Assembly (NCBI GenBank): GCA_020633315.1 | Contig: JACKDV010000014.1 | Span: 167,925 to 231,924 of the forward strand | Origin: Myxococcales bacterium | Lineage (GTDB): Bacteria; Myxococcota_A; Polyangia; Nannocystales; Nannocystaceae | DNA: 64,000 nucleotides | Direction of reading: 5' to 3' | Shown here: positions 16,812 through 24,959 of the stretch, in pieces | Position numbering within the stretch: position 1 is the stretch's first letter | How the letters are laid out: every line of letters begins with the position of its first letter | The notes under the pieces: model-generated | What the model saw: the letters and a program-made list of their open reading frames with translations, nothing else | The model's database searches: none | What the model was told of the DNA's origin: nothing | Position numbers and translations under genes: made by a program

Positions 16812-18857
16812 TCAGGGGCTCGGGGGCTCGGGCGGGGCAGGAGATGGTTGGGCAGGAGGCCGGAGCACCAGCACCGGCGAGCTCGACGGGGTCCACTCCC
16901 CCTCCACCCGCGGGGCACCGGGGGTGACGAGGATCCGCCGGTACTCGTAGGCGAGCTGGTCGGGCACGGGGCTGCGAAAGCGCCAGACTCGCTCGGGGTC
17001 GCCGCGACGGAAGGTGAGCAGGGTGGTGCCCACCGCACCGACGGGGCGCAGCAGCACCTGCGCCACCACCCAATTGGGCGTGGCCTGCAGCGCCTGGGGC
17101 AGCACGGTGACCACCGCCGCGAAGGGATCGCGCACCACCACCACCGGGTCGTCACCGGGCTGCCAGGGATCGACCTCGCGGGTGCCGTCGGGGCGCACCC
17201 GGGTGAGCTGGTACTCCCACGGCCGCTCGGCGTGGCTCGACCACGAGTGCGACTCGCCGCTGCCTCGGATCTCGATCTCGTCGCTTCGCTCGGCCCCCTG
17301 CTGGCGCAGGGCGCAGAGCACCAGCACCAGGTCGTCGAAGGATCCGACCGAGATCAGCAGCACCTCGGAGCGCGCCACCGGGACCTCGGGGGGCACCAGC
17401 ACCAGGCTGCGAGCGCTCCGCTCCTCCCACTCGCCCACGCTGCGGCTGCCGTCGCGGCCCAGCCAGGTCACCCGCGAGCGCCAGGGCCGGGCCGGGTGCT
17501 CGGCCACCACCGGGGTCCAGCGCGCGCGGGGATGGGCGGGGTCGAGGATCGCGACCCCGGGGGCATCGAGGGCCGGGTGCTCGAGCTCCACCGTGGCCCC
17601 CTCGTGCGCGACCAGGGCCAGGGTCTCCAGCCGCAGCTCCACGTCGAGGTAGCCCACGCCGTCGAGATCGAGCACCACCAGGGTCTCGGTGGTCTCCGTC
17701 CACGGCAGCGACAGCGGCTCGGTGCGCCGGTCGAGCCACACGTCCACCCGGTAGCGCCACCGCGGCTCGGAGCCCTTGAGGGTGCGAAAGCGAAGCTCGG
17801 CGTTCCGCTCGTCGAAGCGCAGCACGTCGTGGGCCCCGGTCGAGGGCAGCTCCCAGTGAACCAGCACCGCGTCGATCGGCGTCGACGCGAAGTCGACCGT
17901 GCAGTGCATGGTCACGTCGAGGCGGGTCTCACGGGCCGTCTCCACCAGGCGGATGCGTCCGGCCTCCTCGGGCAGCCGCAGCGAGAGCAGGCCGGTCACC
18001 CCCGTGGTGGCCGTGAGCACCAGCCCCTGCGAGATCCGCATGTCGAGACGCTCGTTGGGCGGATGGAGGATGGTGGGGTTGCCGTGCTCGTCGGGCGGCC
18101 CGAGCAGGCTGCCGAGCACCGCCGCGTCGACGGCCTGCTGCGCCACGTCTCGCATGCGCTCGACCGTCTCCTCGTCGACCGCCGGATCGAGCACCTCCAC
18201 CGCCACGCCGGTGAGCTGTCGCTCGCGGATCGTCCCGAGGATCGCGGCGGAGTCGGGCGGAACCACGGCCGAGCGATCGGCGAGCACGGTGGTCGCGGCG
18301 GCCAGGTCGGCCCACGCCTGGATCCGCAGCCCGCTCACCACGTGGCGGAAGCTCAGCTCGTAGCCCACGTGGATCGCCGGCAGCTCGCGCTCGAGCACCT
18401 GGTCGAGCAGGGCCGAGCCGTCGGCGCTCAGCTCCACCAAGAACGAGGCGCGCTGGTTGCCGATGAAGGTGGCGCGGCGGGGACCGCTGATCGAGCGCAC
18501 CAGCTCGTCGCCCCCGCTCGAGCCCACGACCGAGAGGGTGATGGTGCCGTCGACCACATCGAGGGCCATCGGCTCGACCTCGGCTCCCAGCGCCTCCCGC
18601 AGCGCGGCCAGCTCGTCCTCGGTGGGGGCCAGCTCCACGGTGAGCATGAGGACGGCGCCGATGCTCTCGCGCTCACCGGCGGCCCCTCGGTAGCGGGTGA
18701 TCCAGATCGCGGGCCAGCCGTCGTCGTGCTGGACCAGGCGCGGGGTGTTGCCGAGCACGTGGACCCTGGAGGTGGTCCGCGCGCGCTCGCCGTCGAGGAC
18801 GACGTCGCGATAGACGGTCAGGCCGTCGAGCGAGGTGGCGCCTGTGAGCGTCAGCAT
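16812..18857 (-). CDS. Large beta-modular protein of unknown function (family member 9)
   Basis: The protein has 681 residues from the ATG at 18857 (MLTLTGATSLDGLTVYRD), which aligns with the starts of members 3 and 8; the longer open frame overlaps the divergent oxidase gene. The first block is more divergent (V-H-V-L-G-N-T-P-R-L...I-W-I-T-R-Y-R-G). The second keeps L-P-A-I-H-V-G-Y-E-L-S-F. The usual beta modules follow, ending L-A-Y-E-Y-R-R-I-L-V-T, a P-V-L-V-L-R-P-P strand and a Pro/Ser tail. It is first in the - strand run and is separated from the + strand oxidase by only 35 bases, so its promoter must overlap coding sequence or be shared. The function is unknown. Confidence 0.92.
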   Translation of the reverse strand: MLTLTGATSLDGLTVYRDVVLDGERARTTSRVHVLGNTPRLVQHDDGWPAIWITRYRGAAGERESIGAVLMLTVELAPTEDELAALREALGAEVEPMALDVVDGTITLSVVGSSGGDELVRSISGPRRATFIGNQRASFLVELSADGSALLDQVLERELPAIHVGYELSFRHVVSGLRIQAWADLAAATTVLADRSAVVPPDSAAILGTIRERQLTGVAVEVLDPAVDEETVERMRDVAQQAVDAAVLGSLLGPPDEHGNPTILHPPNERLDMRISQGLVLTATTGVTGLLSLRLPEEAGRIRLVETARETRLDVTMHCTVDFASTPIDAVLVHWELPSTGAHDVLRFDERNAELRFRTLKGSEPRWRYRVDVWLDRRTEPLSLPWTETTETLVVLDLDGVGYLDVELRLETLALVAHEGATVELEHPALDAPGVAILDPAHPRARWTPVVAEHPARPWRSRVTWLGRDGSRSVGEWEERSARSLVLVPPEVPVARSEVLLISVGSFDDLVLVLCALRQQGAERSDEIEIRGSGESHSWSSHAERPWEYQLTRVRPDGTREVDPWQPGDDPVVVVRDPFAAVVTVLPQALQATPNWVVAQVLLRPVGAVGTTLLTFRRGDPERVWRFRSPVPDQLAYEYRRILVTPGAPRVEGEWTPSSSPVLVLRPPAQPSPAPPEPPSP

Positions 18858-18892
18858 GTTCCCCCACCGGAGTCCCGAGAGCGCCCGAGCCG

Positions 18893-20254
18893 GTGCGAAC
18901 GATACCATCGAGCCCAGTGGAGCGGGAGCTGACGCAAGAGTTGCGAGCCAGGCTGCGGGGCCGGCTCTGGTCGCCTGCGCCCCGCTCCACCTGTCGCGAT
19001 TTCGGCCGCGTCGATCACCGGGAGCCCGCCGTCGTCGTCCAGCCCCACGGTGAGGCCGACGTGATCGAGACCCTCGCCGTGTGCCGCGAGCGAGGGGTTC
19101 CGCTGGTGGTTCGTGGCGCGGGTCACTCCTGCGGGGGCCAGACGCTGCTCGAGGGGGGCGTGGTGCTGTGGAACCGCGCCGACGAGCCCGATGCGTCGCA
19201 GCACGGCGACGAGGTGGAGGTCTGTGGGCGATCCACCTGGAACGGGCTGGAGGCGTTCCTCGGCGCGCGTGGGCGCACGGCGATGATCCTGCCCGATCAC
19301 CTCGAGCTCACCGTGGGCGGCACGCTCTCGGTGGGTGGCTACGGCGTGCGATCGGTCGCGTGGGGCAGCCAGGTCGACCGCGTGTCGTCGCTGCGCGTGA
19401 TCACCCCAGACGGCCAGGCGCGGTGGCTGCCCGCCGACGACCCGCTGGCGCGACGGGTGCTCGCCGGCGTGGGAACCCTGGGGGTGATCGAGCGCGTGCG
19501 CATGCCGACCCTGCCCGCCCGCCCCGCGGCGAGCTGGTGCTCGCGATCCTTCGACGGCCTGGGTCCCATGGCCCGGTGGCTGCGCTGGGTGGAGGCGGTG
19601 GAGCACCCCGATCTGTGGCTCGACGCCTGGTGGGCCGACGACGTCGCGGTGGCCGAGTGGGGCCTCGAGGCACCCGACCCCGAGCGGGCCAAGTCGAGGC
19701 TCGTGCCCGGTCCGCCCCCCGAGCGGGAGCGGCTCGCCTGGCACCTGCCGCTGCTGCTGCACGACAAGCGCTGGCGCTGGGTGACGAGCTTCCCGGATCA
19801 CCGACGGCTGTGGATCGATCTGATGATGCCCCACGCGCCCTTCGTGGCGCTGTGCGAGCGGCTGGATCGACTGCGAGCCGAGGGCGGCCGACCGCCCACC
19901 GCGGCGTACCTGCTGGTGAGCCGCGCCCCGCCGGGGCACGTGCCCGCGGTGGCCTCGCCCTCGCCGTGGCCGGTGAGCTACGGGCTGGGGCTGTACTTCA
20001 TGGTGCCGCCCGGGGAGTCGAGCGCGAGCGCCGAGCGGACGATCGAGCTCCTGCGGCGCGAGGGCGAGGCGCTCGGGGCTCGTCCCTATCGCTATGGCTA
20101 CGGTGCGGAGCCGCCGTGGGACGAGGAGATCGAGCGCCTGCGGGACGAGCTGGGCGCCGGAGAGTGGTTCTCGCCTCGTCGTCGCCGTCGATCGCAGATC
20201 GACGACGCGGGGCTCGTGATCCAGCAGGGCCGCGCGCGCGAGGACGATCGCTGA
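18893..20254 (+). CDS. FAD-linked oxidase, cytokinin-dehydrogenase-like (PCMH-type FAD domain)
   Basis: The protein has 453 residues from GTG 18893; an in-frame GTG at 18917 is also possible. It is predicted to be a flavin-dependent oxidoreductase with a PCMH-type FAD-binding fold. Visible features are a V-V-V-Q-P-H-G-E-A-D-V strand-helix start near 47, R-G-A-G-H-S-C-G-G-Q near 74-83, and L-T-V-G-G-T-L-S-V-G-G-Y-G near 139-151. The His in G-x-G-H-S (about residue 78) is where FAD is covalently attached in cytokinin dehydrogenases. The C-terminal half should form the substrate domain; I cannot name the substrate. There is no signal peptide. It is divergent from member 9, with a 35-base gap, and converges on member 11 (25 bases), so it is an island inside the paralog array. 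Confidence 0.88.
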   Translation: MRTIPSSPVERELTQELRARLRGRLWSPAPRSTCRDFGRVDHREPAVVVQPHGEADVIETLAVCRERGVPLVVRGAGHSCGGQTLLEGGVVLWNRADEPDASQHGDEVEVCGRSTWNGLEAFLGARGRTAMILPDHLELTVGGTLSVGGYGVRSVAWGSQVDRVSSLRVITPDGQARWLPADDPLARRVLAGVGTLGVIERVRMPTLPARPAASWCSRSFDGLGPMARWLRWVEAVEHPDLWLDAWWADDVAVAEWGLEAPDPERAKSRLVPGPPPERERLAWHLPLLLHDKRWRWVTSFPDHRRLWIDLMMPHAPFVALCERLDRLRAEGGRPPTAAYLLVSRAPPGHVPAVASPSPWPVSYGLGLYFMVPPGESSASAERTIELLRREGEALGARPYRYGYGAEPPWDEEIERLRDELGAGEWFSPRRRRRSQIDDAGLVIQQGRAREDDR

Positions 20255-20279
20255 GCCTGTGGTCCGCCCCGGCTGCCCC

Positions 20280-22397
20280 TCAATCCTCGGGATCCGTGCC
20301 CACGATCACCTCGTGCGCCGACGGGCCGTGGATCTCGCGTCGACGGCTCTCGCCGCTGAGCAGGATCTCGTCCACGCTCAGCACCGGCTCGGGTCCGTCC
20401 TTCGGTGCCACCAGCACCAGCTCGACCGCATCGGCAGAGCCCTCGAGCACCGCGCTGGTGCTGGCCTCGCCGGACGCGAGCAGCAGCTCCATCGCCAGCG
20501 CGCCGCGGGCCAGCGGCCCGCCCGGCACGTAGACCTCCACGCGGTGCACCACCACCTCGCCCTCGGCCCCCACGACCAGCGCCGGCGCCTCGGACTCGAC
20601 CCACTCGCCCACCTCCACCCGGCCGTCGTCGTGGACCATGGTGCTGCGGTAGCGGTAGCGCGACTCGACCCCCCGGGGGCGCCGCAGCGCCACCGTCCGC
20701 GAGGAGGTGTCGGGCAGGTCCCACGACACGCTGCGGGTCTGCACCCAGTCGTCGTGGCGCAGCTCGAGCTCGGTGACGATCGACAGCACCCCCGCGACCG
20801 GCAGCGGCACCACCAACACCCGCACCGAGGGCGCGAACGGACCGTCGAGCACCAGCAGCTCCTCGTCGTCCGCTACCTCGCGCGGGGGCTCGGCCAGCGA
20901 GGGCTCGTCGTCCTTGCCCCGATAGCTCGCGGTGACGGTGAGCGGCCCCTCGCCGGCGGCGAGGAAGTCGGCCCGGGCGCTGCGCCGCTCGCCGGAGAGC
21001 ACCAGCGTGCGGGCGGGCTCCTCGGGGTCGGGCGCCGCCACCTGTACCTCCACGTGATCGAGCCAGTCGAGCTCGAGGCGTCCGGTGACCACGGTGAGCG
21101 AGCGAGGCGCGAACAGGCGGCGGGGCGAGAGCACCACGGTGCTGCCCAGCGCCGGCTGCCAGCCGCTGCCCCGATCCGCGGCGTGGGTCCGCTCGGGATC
21201 GAAGCGCGCCCGCACCCGATGCCACAGCGGCATGGCGGCCTCGCGCCGCACGGGGAGGCGGACCTCCCCCTGCTCCGCGGTGAGGGTGGCGAACAACCGC
21301 GTCTCCTCGAGCTCCACCGGCTGGTCGTTGGGCGGCTCGTCGCCGTCCTCGGGCGGCGCCTCGCCCAGCCACAGCTCCACCTCGAGCGCCGTGATGCCCA
21401 GCGCCGGCAGCTCGGGCTCCGTCCGCACCACCAGCTCGCGACGGGGCGGCGCGAGATCGACGTAGGTCACGTGCTCGTCGATCGGGCTGTCACCCAGCAC
21501 CCCGATGAGGTTGGCCGCCGCGTGGTGCACGATGCGACGCACGCTCCGCTCGTGGTAGCTCCAGCGAGCGGTGGTCTCGAGCTCGTCGCGCTGCTTGCTC
21601 AGGCGGAAGCTCAGCTCCACCGCCGCGCCCGGGGCCGCCGGGGTGGCCGGCCGCGAGGCGGGGGGCGTGGCCTGGAGCATCTTGGCCACCAGATCCTCAC
21701 CCACCCGGGTCAGCGCCTCGGCCCGGCGGCTCTCCACGTCGCCGCTCTCGTCGAGCACCCTCACCCGCACCACCTCCTGGGTGGCGAGCTCGTCCCAGGT
21801 CTTGGCCAGGCGCGCGCGCCCGATGGGGCTGGTGAGGGCCCCCTCGATCACGAGGCGGTCGTGGACCCTTCGTAGGTCGGCCTCGACCTCGATGCCCAGC
21901 GGCCCCGCGAGACCCAGCAGCTCGAGCCGGTAGAGGACCGCGGTGGGCAGCGCATCGCCCTCCCGCAGCGCCTGCTCGATCATCGCGGCCGCGGCTGCAT
22001 CGAGGCGAGCGGCCACGATCGCCGAGGGATCACCGACCAGCGAGGGCGGGCCCATCGAGACCGTCAGCGGCCGCAGCTCGTCGGTCTGCATCCAGCCGGC
22101 GAGCTCGACGGTGCCCTCGCGGAAGTCGGGACGACCCAGGCGCGGCGGAGCGCCCCCCTCGGCCTCCAGCGTGCGGCGGACCTCCTCGAGCTGCTCCGGG
22201 GTGGGAGCGAGCACCGTCTCGAGCTCGAGCAGCGCCCCCGCGGCGTCGCCCCGGAACAAGGTGAGCGAGAGCTGGGGCCGCGGGTCGGCCCGCACCCGAG
22301 GGGCATCGGCCAGCAGGTAGAACAGCTGGGGATCGGCATGGTCGACGAAGACCGAGAGACCCGCGATCTGCCGTGGAGCAACCCCTGCGTCGAGCAT
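20280..22397 (-). CDS. Large beta-modular protein of unknown function (family member 10)
   Basis: The protein has 705 residues. The N-terminal block shows F-V-D-H-A-D-P-Q-L-F-Y-L-L-A-D-A-P-R-V, then L-S-L-T-L-F-R-G-D in place of the usual K-Y. The second block has A-R-L-D-A-A-A-A-A-M-I, L-P-T-A-V-L-Y-R-L-E-L-L-G-L and L-R-R-V-H-D-R-L. A short Ala/Pro linker lies near 255. V-E-L-S-F-R-L-S-K-Q-R-D-E-L-E-T-T matches the E-E-L-K-T-V segment of member 8. Repeated beta modules make up the rest. The 121 bases between its start and member 11 contain no gene I can see. The function is unknown. Confidence 0.93.
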   Translation of the reverse strand: MLDAGVAPRQIAGLSVFVDHADPQLFYLLADAPRVRADPRPQLSLTLFRGDAAGALLELETVLAPTPEQLEEVRRTLEAEGGAPPRLGRPDFREGTVELAGWMQTDELRPLTVSMGPPSLVGDPSAIVAARLDAAAAAMIEQALREGDALPTAVLYRLELLGLAGPLGIEVEADLRRVHDRLVIEGALTSPIGRARLAKTWDELATQEVVRVRVLDESGDVESRRAEALTRVGEDLVAKMLQATPPASRPATPAAPGAAVELSFRLSKQRDELETTARWSYHERSVRRIVHHAAANLIGVLGDSPIDEHVTYVDLAPPRRELVVRTEPELPALGITALEVELWLGEAPPEDGDEPPNDQPVELEETRLFATLTAEQGEVRLPVRREAAMPLWHRVRARFDPERTHAADRGSGWQPALGSTVVLSPRRLFAPRSLTVVTGRLELDWLDHVEVQVAAPDPEEPARTLVLSGERRSARADFLAAGEGPLTVTASYRGKDDEPSLAEPPREVADDEELLVLDGPFAPSVRVLVVPLPVAGVLSIVTELELRHDDWVQTRSVSWDLPDTSSRTVALRRPRGVESRYRYRSTMVHDDGRVEVGEWVESEAPALVVGAEGEVVVHRVEVYVPGGPLARGALAMELLLASGEASTSAVLEGSADAVELVLVAPKDGPEPVLSVDEILLSGESRRREIHGPSAHEVIVGTDPED

Positions 22398-22518
22398 GGT
22401 TGGTCATCGTGACACGTCGGCCGCGAGCCCGGCAAGGCGCGAGGATACCGTCGTCGCCGACGCCGATGTCACGGACGCGCGTCGAGAGCGACCCGACCCC
22501 GACCGAGCGCAGGCGCGC

Positions 22519-24828
22519 TCACGAGCCCGGGGGAATCATCGCGGGCACGAGCAGGCGCTCGCCCTCGGCCTCGAGCACCTCGGTGGCGTGCGCCTGGCCG
22601 TCGGCGCCGTAGCGCACTACCCGGTAGCGCAGCGTCGTCTCGCCGTCGTCCACGGCCACGTACAGCGCCGCCGGATCGCGACGCGACTCGGTGAAGAGGA
22701 TCGAGTCCAGCGGCTGGCCGCTCCGATCCACCTGCTGCACCTGCACCGCGATCACCCCGTGCGAGGCCAGGGTCGCCCCGGCCACGAGCCGCACCTCCAC
22801 CTTGCGCTGCTCACCCTCTCGATCGCGCAGCACCACCACCGCCTCGGTGGTCTCGTAGGGGTCGCCGAAGTACGCGTCGCCATCGGCCCCGACCACCACC
22901 ACCTCCACCTGCACCGGCGGTGGCTCCTCGGCCAGCGAGGGCAGGCTCACCACCTTGGCCCCGCGCTCGCCGGGGGCGAAGGAGACGGTGGTCACCCGCG
23001 GCACGTCGCCGTCGAGCAGGGTGAGCGTGACCGAGGCATCGATGAAGCCCGGCGCGAGCACGGGCAGCACGCGGATCGTCCGGTGGCTGCGCCAGGGCGA
23101 GCCCACCAGCAGCATGCTGCCCGTCACCGGCGTCCACTCGCCCTCGCTGCGTCCGCCGTCGGCGTGGAGCCAGGTGCAGCGAGCCTCCACCCGCGGGCCG
23201 GCGTCGTCCGCCTCCTCCGTCGGCTCGGCGCTCGGCACCGCGGCCAGCCGTCGGCGCACCACCGCCGAGGGCGAGTCGGCCGCGAGCATCTCGTTGGCCA
23301 CGTCCTCGCCGTCGATGCGAAGCTCCACCTGCACCCGCGGCGTGTCGTCGAACGAGACCGTCCCGGGGCCGAGCTCCAGCTCCAGCCGCGGCACCTCGGC
23401 CAGCGGGTGCACCACCAGCGAGGGGAAGCGAGTCGATCGCCACGCCCCGGTGAACGAGGGCGGGCCGGGCCAGGGCCCCTGCGCCGCGAACAGGACCTCG
23501 CTCTGGGTTCGATACTCTCGCGGCCTGCCGTTGGTCCACGCCGCGAAGTGGCGGGGCTCCAGCTGGTCCGGCGAGAACGCGAAGTCCTGCATGGTGGCCC
23601 CGGGGTCGTCCTCGGCCGGGAAGGCCACCCGCACGATCAGCCGCTCGACCCCCAGGGCCGCCAGATCGCCGGCGGGAGCCACGTCCACGTCGAGCTTGGC
23701 CCACAGCTCGTCGCGCGGATCGACCTCGACGATGCGAGCGTCGTCGGGCCGCAGCCCCAGATCCCCGAGCATCCCCTGCGGACGAATGGTGCGGCGCTCG
23801 GGACGGGTCTCGCTCCAGTCGAGCTCGACCACCCGCCGCTCCTCCTGGTGGATCTCGCGCAGCGAGAGCCCCACCTCCAGCGCAGCCGGGGTGCCGGCGG
23901 ACGCGGCCAGGGCACGGAGGCGATCGACGGAGATGCCGAGCTGCTGGGCGAGCTGGGTGGCCTGATCGGAATTGGCGACGGCGCTCGCGAGGGTGGTGCC
24001 CATGCCCGAGGCGGCCGCCATGGCCCGCGACAGCAGGTCCTCGCCCTCGGCGGGCAAGCGGCTGCGAAAGAAGGTGCGGACGATCTCGTCCTGGAACCAG
24101 CGCAGGGTCTGGTCGATCTTCGCGCGCAGATCGGCATCGTCGCTGAAGTAGAGCACCTCGAGCTCGATCGCCCCCTCCTCCACCAGCCTCTTGGTCGTCG
24201 AGTCCAGCCCCGCCTGCAGGCCCACCCGATCGGTGGCCAGCCCCACGCTCAGCTCGGCCGCCAGCTCGTCGTACACGCGGCCGTAGTCCGCCTTGAGGCG
24301 CGCATCGAGGGCGGGGCGCAGCCCCACCACCTCGAGCTCGTAGCGCACTCCCAGGCCCGCGGCCCCTCCGAGCGCCAGCGCGGTCTCGACCAGCCGGGCC
24401 CCGGCCTCGCCCAGGAGGACCGAGAACGACGCCCGCCCGTGCCCCAGGGGATCGGCCGGCACCTCGCCGAACATCTTCTCGACGAAGCCATCGCCCTCCT
24501 GCAGCGCCGCCGCCACCGTGGCCTTGGCCCGGTGGGCGAGCACGGGCACCAGCTTCGGCTCCACCAGCCCCTGCTCCTGCAGCGCCCGGCGGGCCGCCTC
24601 GAGCTGCTCCTCGTCGGCGCGCAGCTCGGTGGTGAAGGTGAGCAGGCCGGCCCCGTCCCGCTCGACCAGATCGACCCCCCGCAGCTTCACCAGCGACAGC
24701 GCGGGCCCCTCGGCGGCGTGGACGATGCGAGGACGCGCGGGCAGGTAGTGGACCAGCGTGGGATCGGCGTGATCGCGATGGAGCACCAGATCCGCCACCA
24801 CCCCCAGGGGACGATCGAACGAGAGCAC
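22519..24828 (-). CDS. Large beta-modular protein of unknown function (family member 11)
   Basis: The protein has 769 residues from GTG 24828. I chose this start because the sequence that follows (VLSFDRPLGVVADLVLH) lines up exactly with MLTFETPF... of member 8; an in-frame GTG at 24852 is an alternative. The N-terminal block is R-D-H-A-D-P-T-L-V-H-Y-L-P-A-R-P-R-I and L-S-L-V-K-L-R. The second block has F-S-V-L-L-G-E-A-G-A-R-L, G-V-R-Y-E-L-E-V-V-G-L-R-P-A-L and D-Y-G-R-V-Y-D-E-L. A helical region near 310-345 is followed by P-R-D-E-L-W-A-K-L-D-V-D-V and three or four beta modules. It lies downstream of the lipoprotein gene on the same strand, past a terminator-like hairpin. The function is unknown. 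Confidence 0.92.
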   Translation of the reverse strand: MLSFDRPLGVVADLVLHRDHADPTLVHYLPARPRIVHAAEGPALSLVKLRGVDLVERDGAGLLTFTTELRADEEQLEAARRALQEQGLVEPKLVPVLAHRAKATVAAALQEGDGFVEKMFGEVPADPLGHGRASFSVLLGEAGARLVETALALGGAAGLGVRYELEVVGLRPALDARLKADYGRVYDELAAELSVGLATDRVGLQAGLDSTTKRLVEEGAIELEVLYFSDDADLRAKIDQTLRWFQDEIVRTFFRSRLPAEGEDLLSRAMAAASGMGTTLASAVANSDQATQLAQQLGISVDRLRALAASAGTPAALEVGLSLREIHQEERRVVELDWSETRPERRTIRPQGMLGDLGLRPDDARIVEVDPRDELWAKLDVDVAPAGDLAALGVERLIVRVAFPAEDDPGATMQDFAFSPDQLEPRHFAAWTNGRPREYRTQSEVLFAAQGPWPGPPSFTGAWRSTRFPSLVVHPLAEVPRLELELGPGTVSFDDTPRVQVELRIDGEDVANEMLAADSPSAVVRRRLAAVPSAEPTEEADDAGPRVEARCTWLHADGGRSEGEWTPVTGSMLLVGSPWRSHRTIRVLPVLAPGFIDASVTLTLLDGDVPRVTTVSFAPGERGAKVVSLPSLAEEPPPVQVEVVVVGADGDAYFGDPYETTEAVVVLRDREGEQRKVEVRLVAGATLASHGVIAVQVQQVDRSGQPLDSILFTESRRDPAALYVAVDDGETTLRYRVVRYGADGQAHATEVLEAEGERLLVPAMIPPGS

Positions 24829-24878
24829 GGCGGAGGCGATGATATCACCGACCCCGCGGCCCAAGTGGCGACCACGGA

Positions 24879-24909
24879 GATGGGGAGGCCGCGCCGGCCT
24901 CCCCCCATC
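24879..24909 (-). terminator. Hairpin downstream of the lipoprotein gene
   Basis: GATGGGGAGGCC and GGCCTCCCCCCATC form a stem of about 12 bp with one bulged base and a loop of about 5 bases. It lies just past the stop of the lipoprotein gene and before the start of family member 11, so it probably separates the two transcription units. There is no strong T-run. Confidence 0.5.
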
Positions 24910-24959
24910 GAGCAAGCTCGCTGGGCACCCGCCTCACGGGCTGCGCGGCCCATGGACGC

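Noticed and set aside
14661..18932. Very long + strand open frame (1423 codons)
   Set aside because: Antisense shadow of members 8 and 9 with His/Gln/Arg-rich low-complexity translation.
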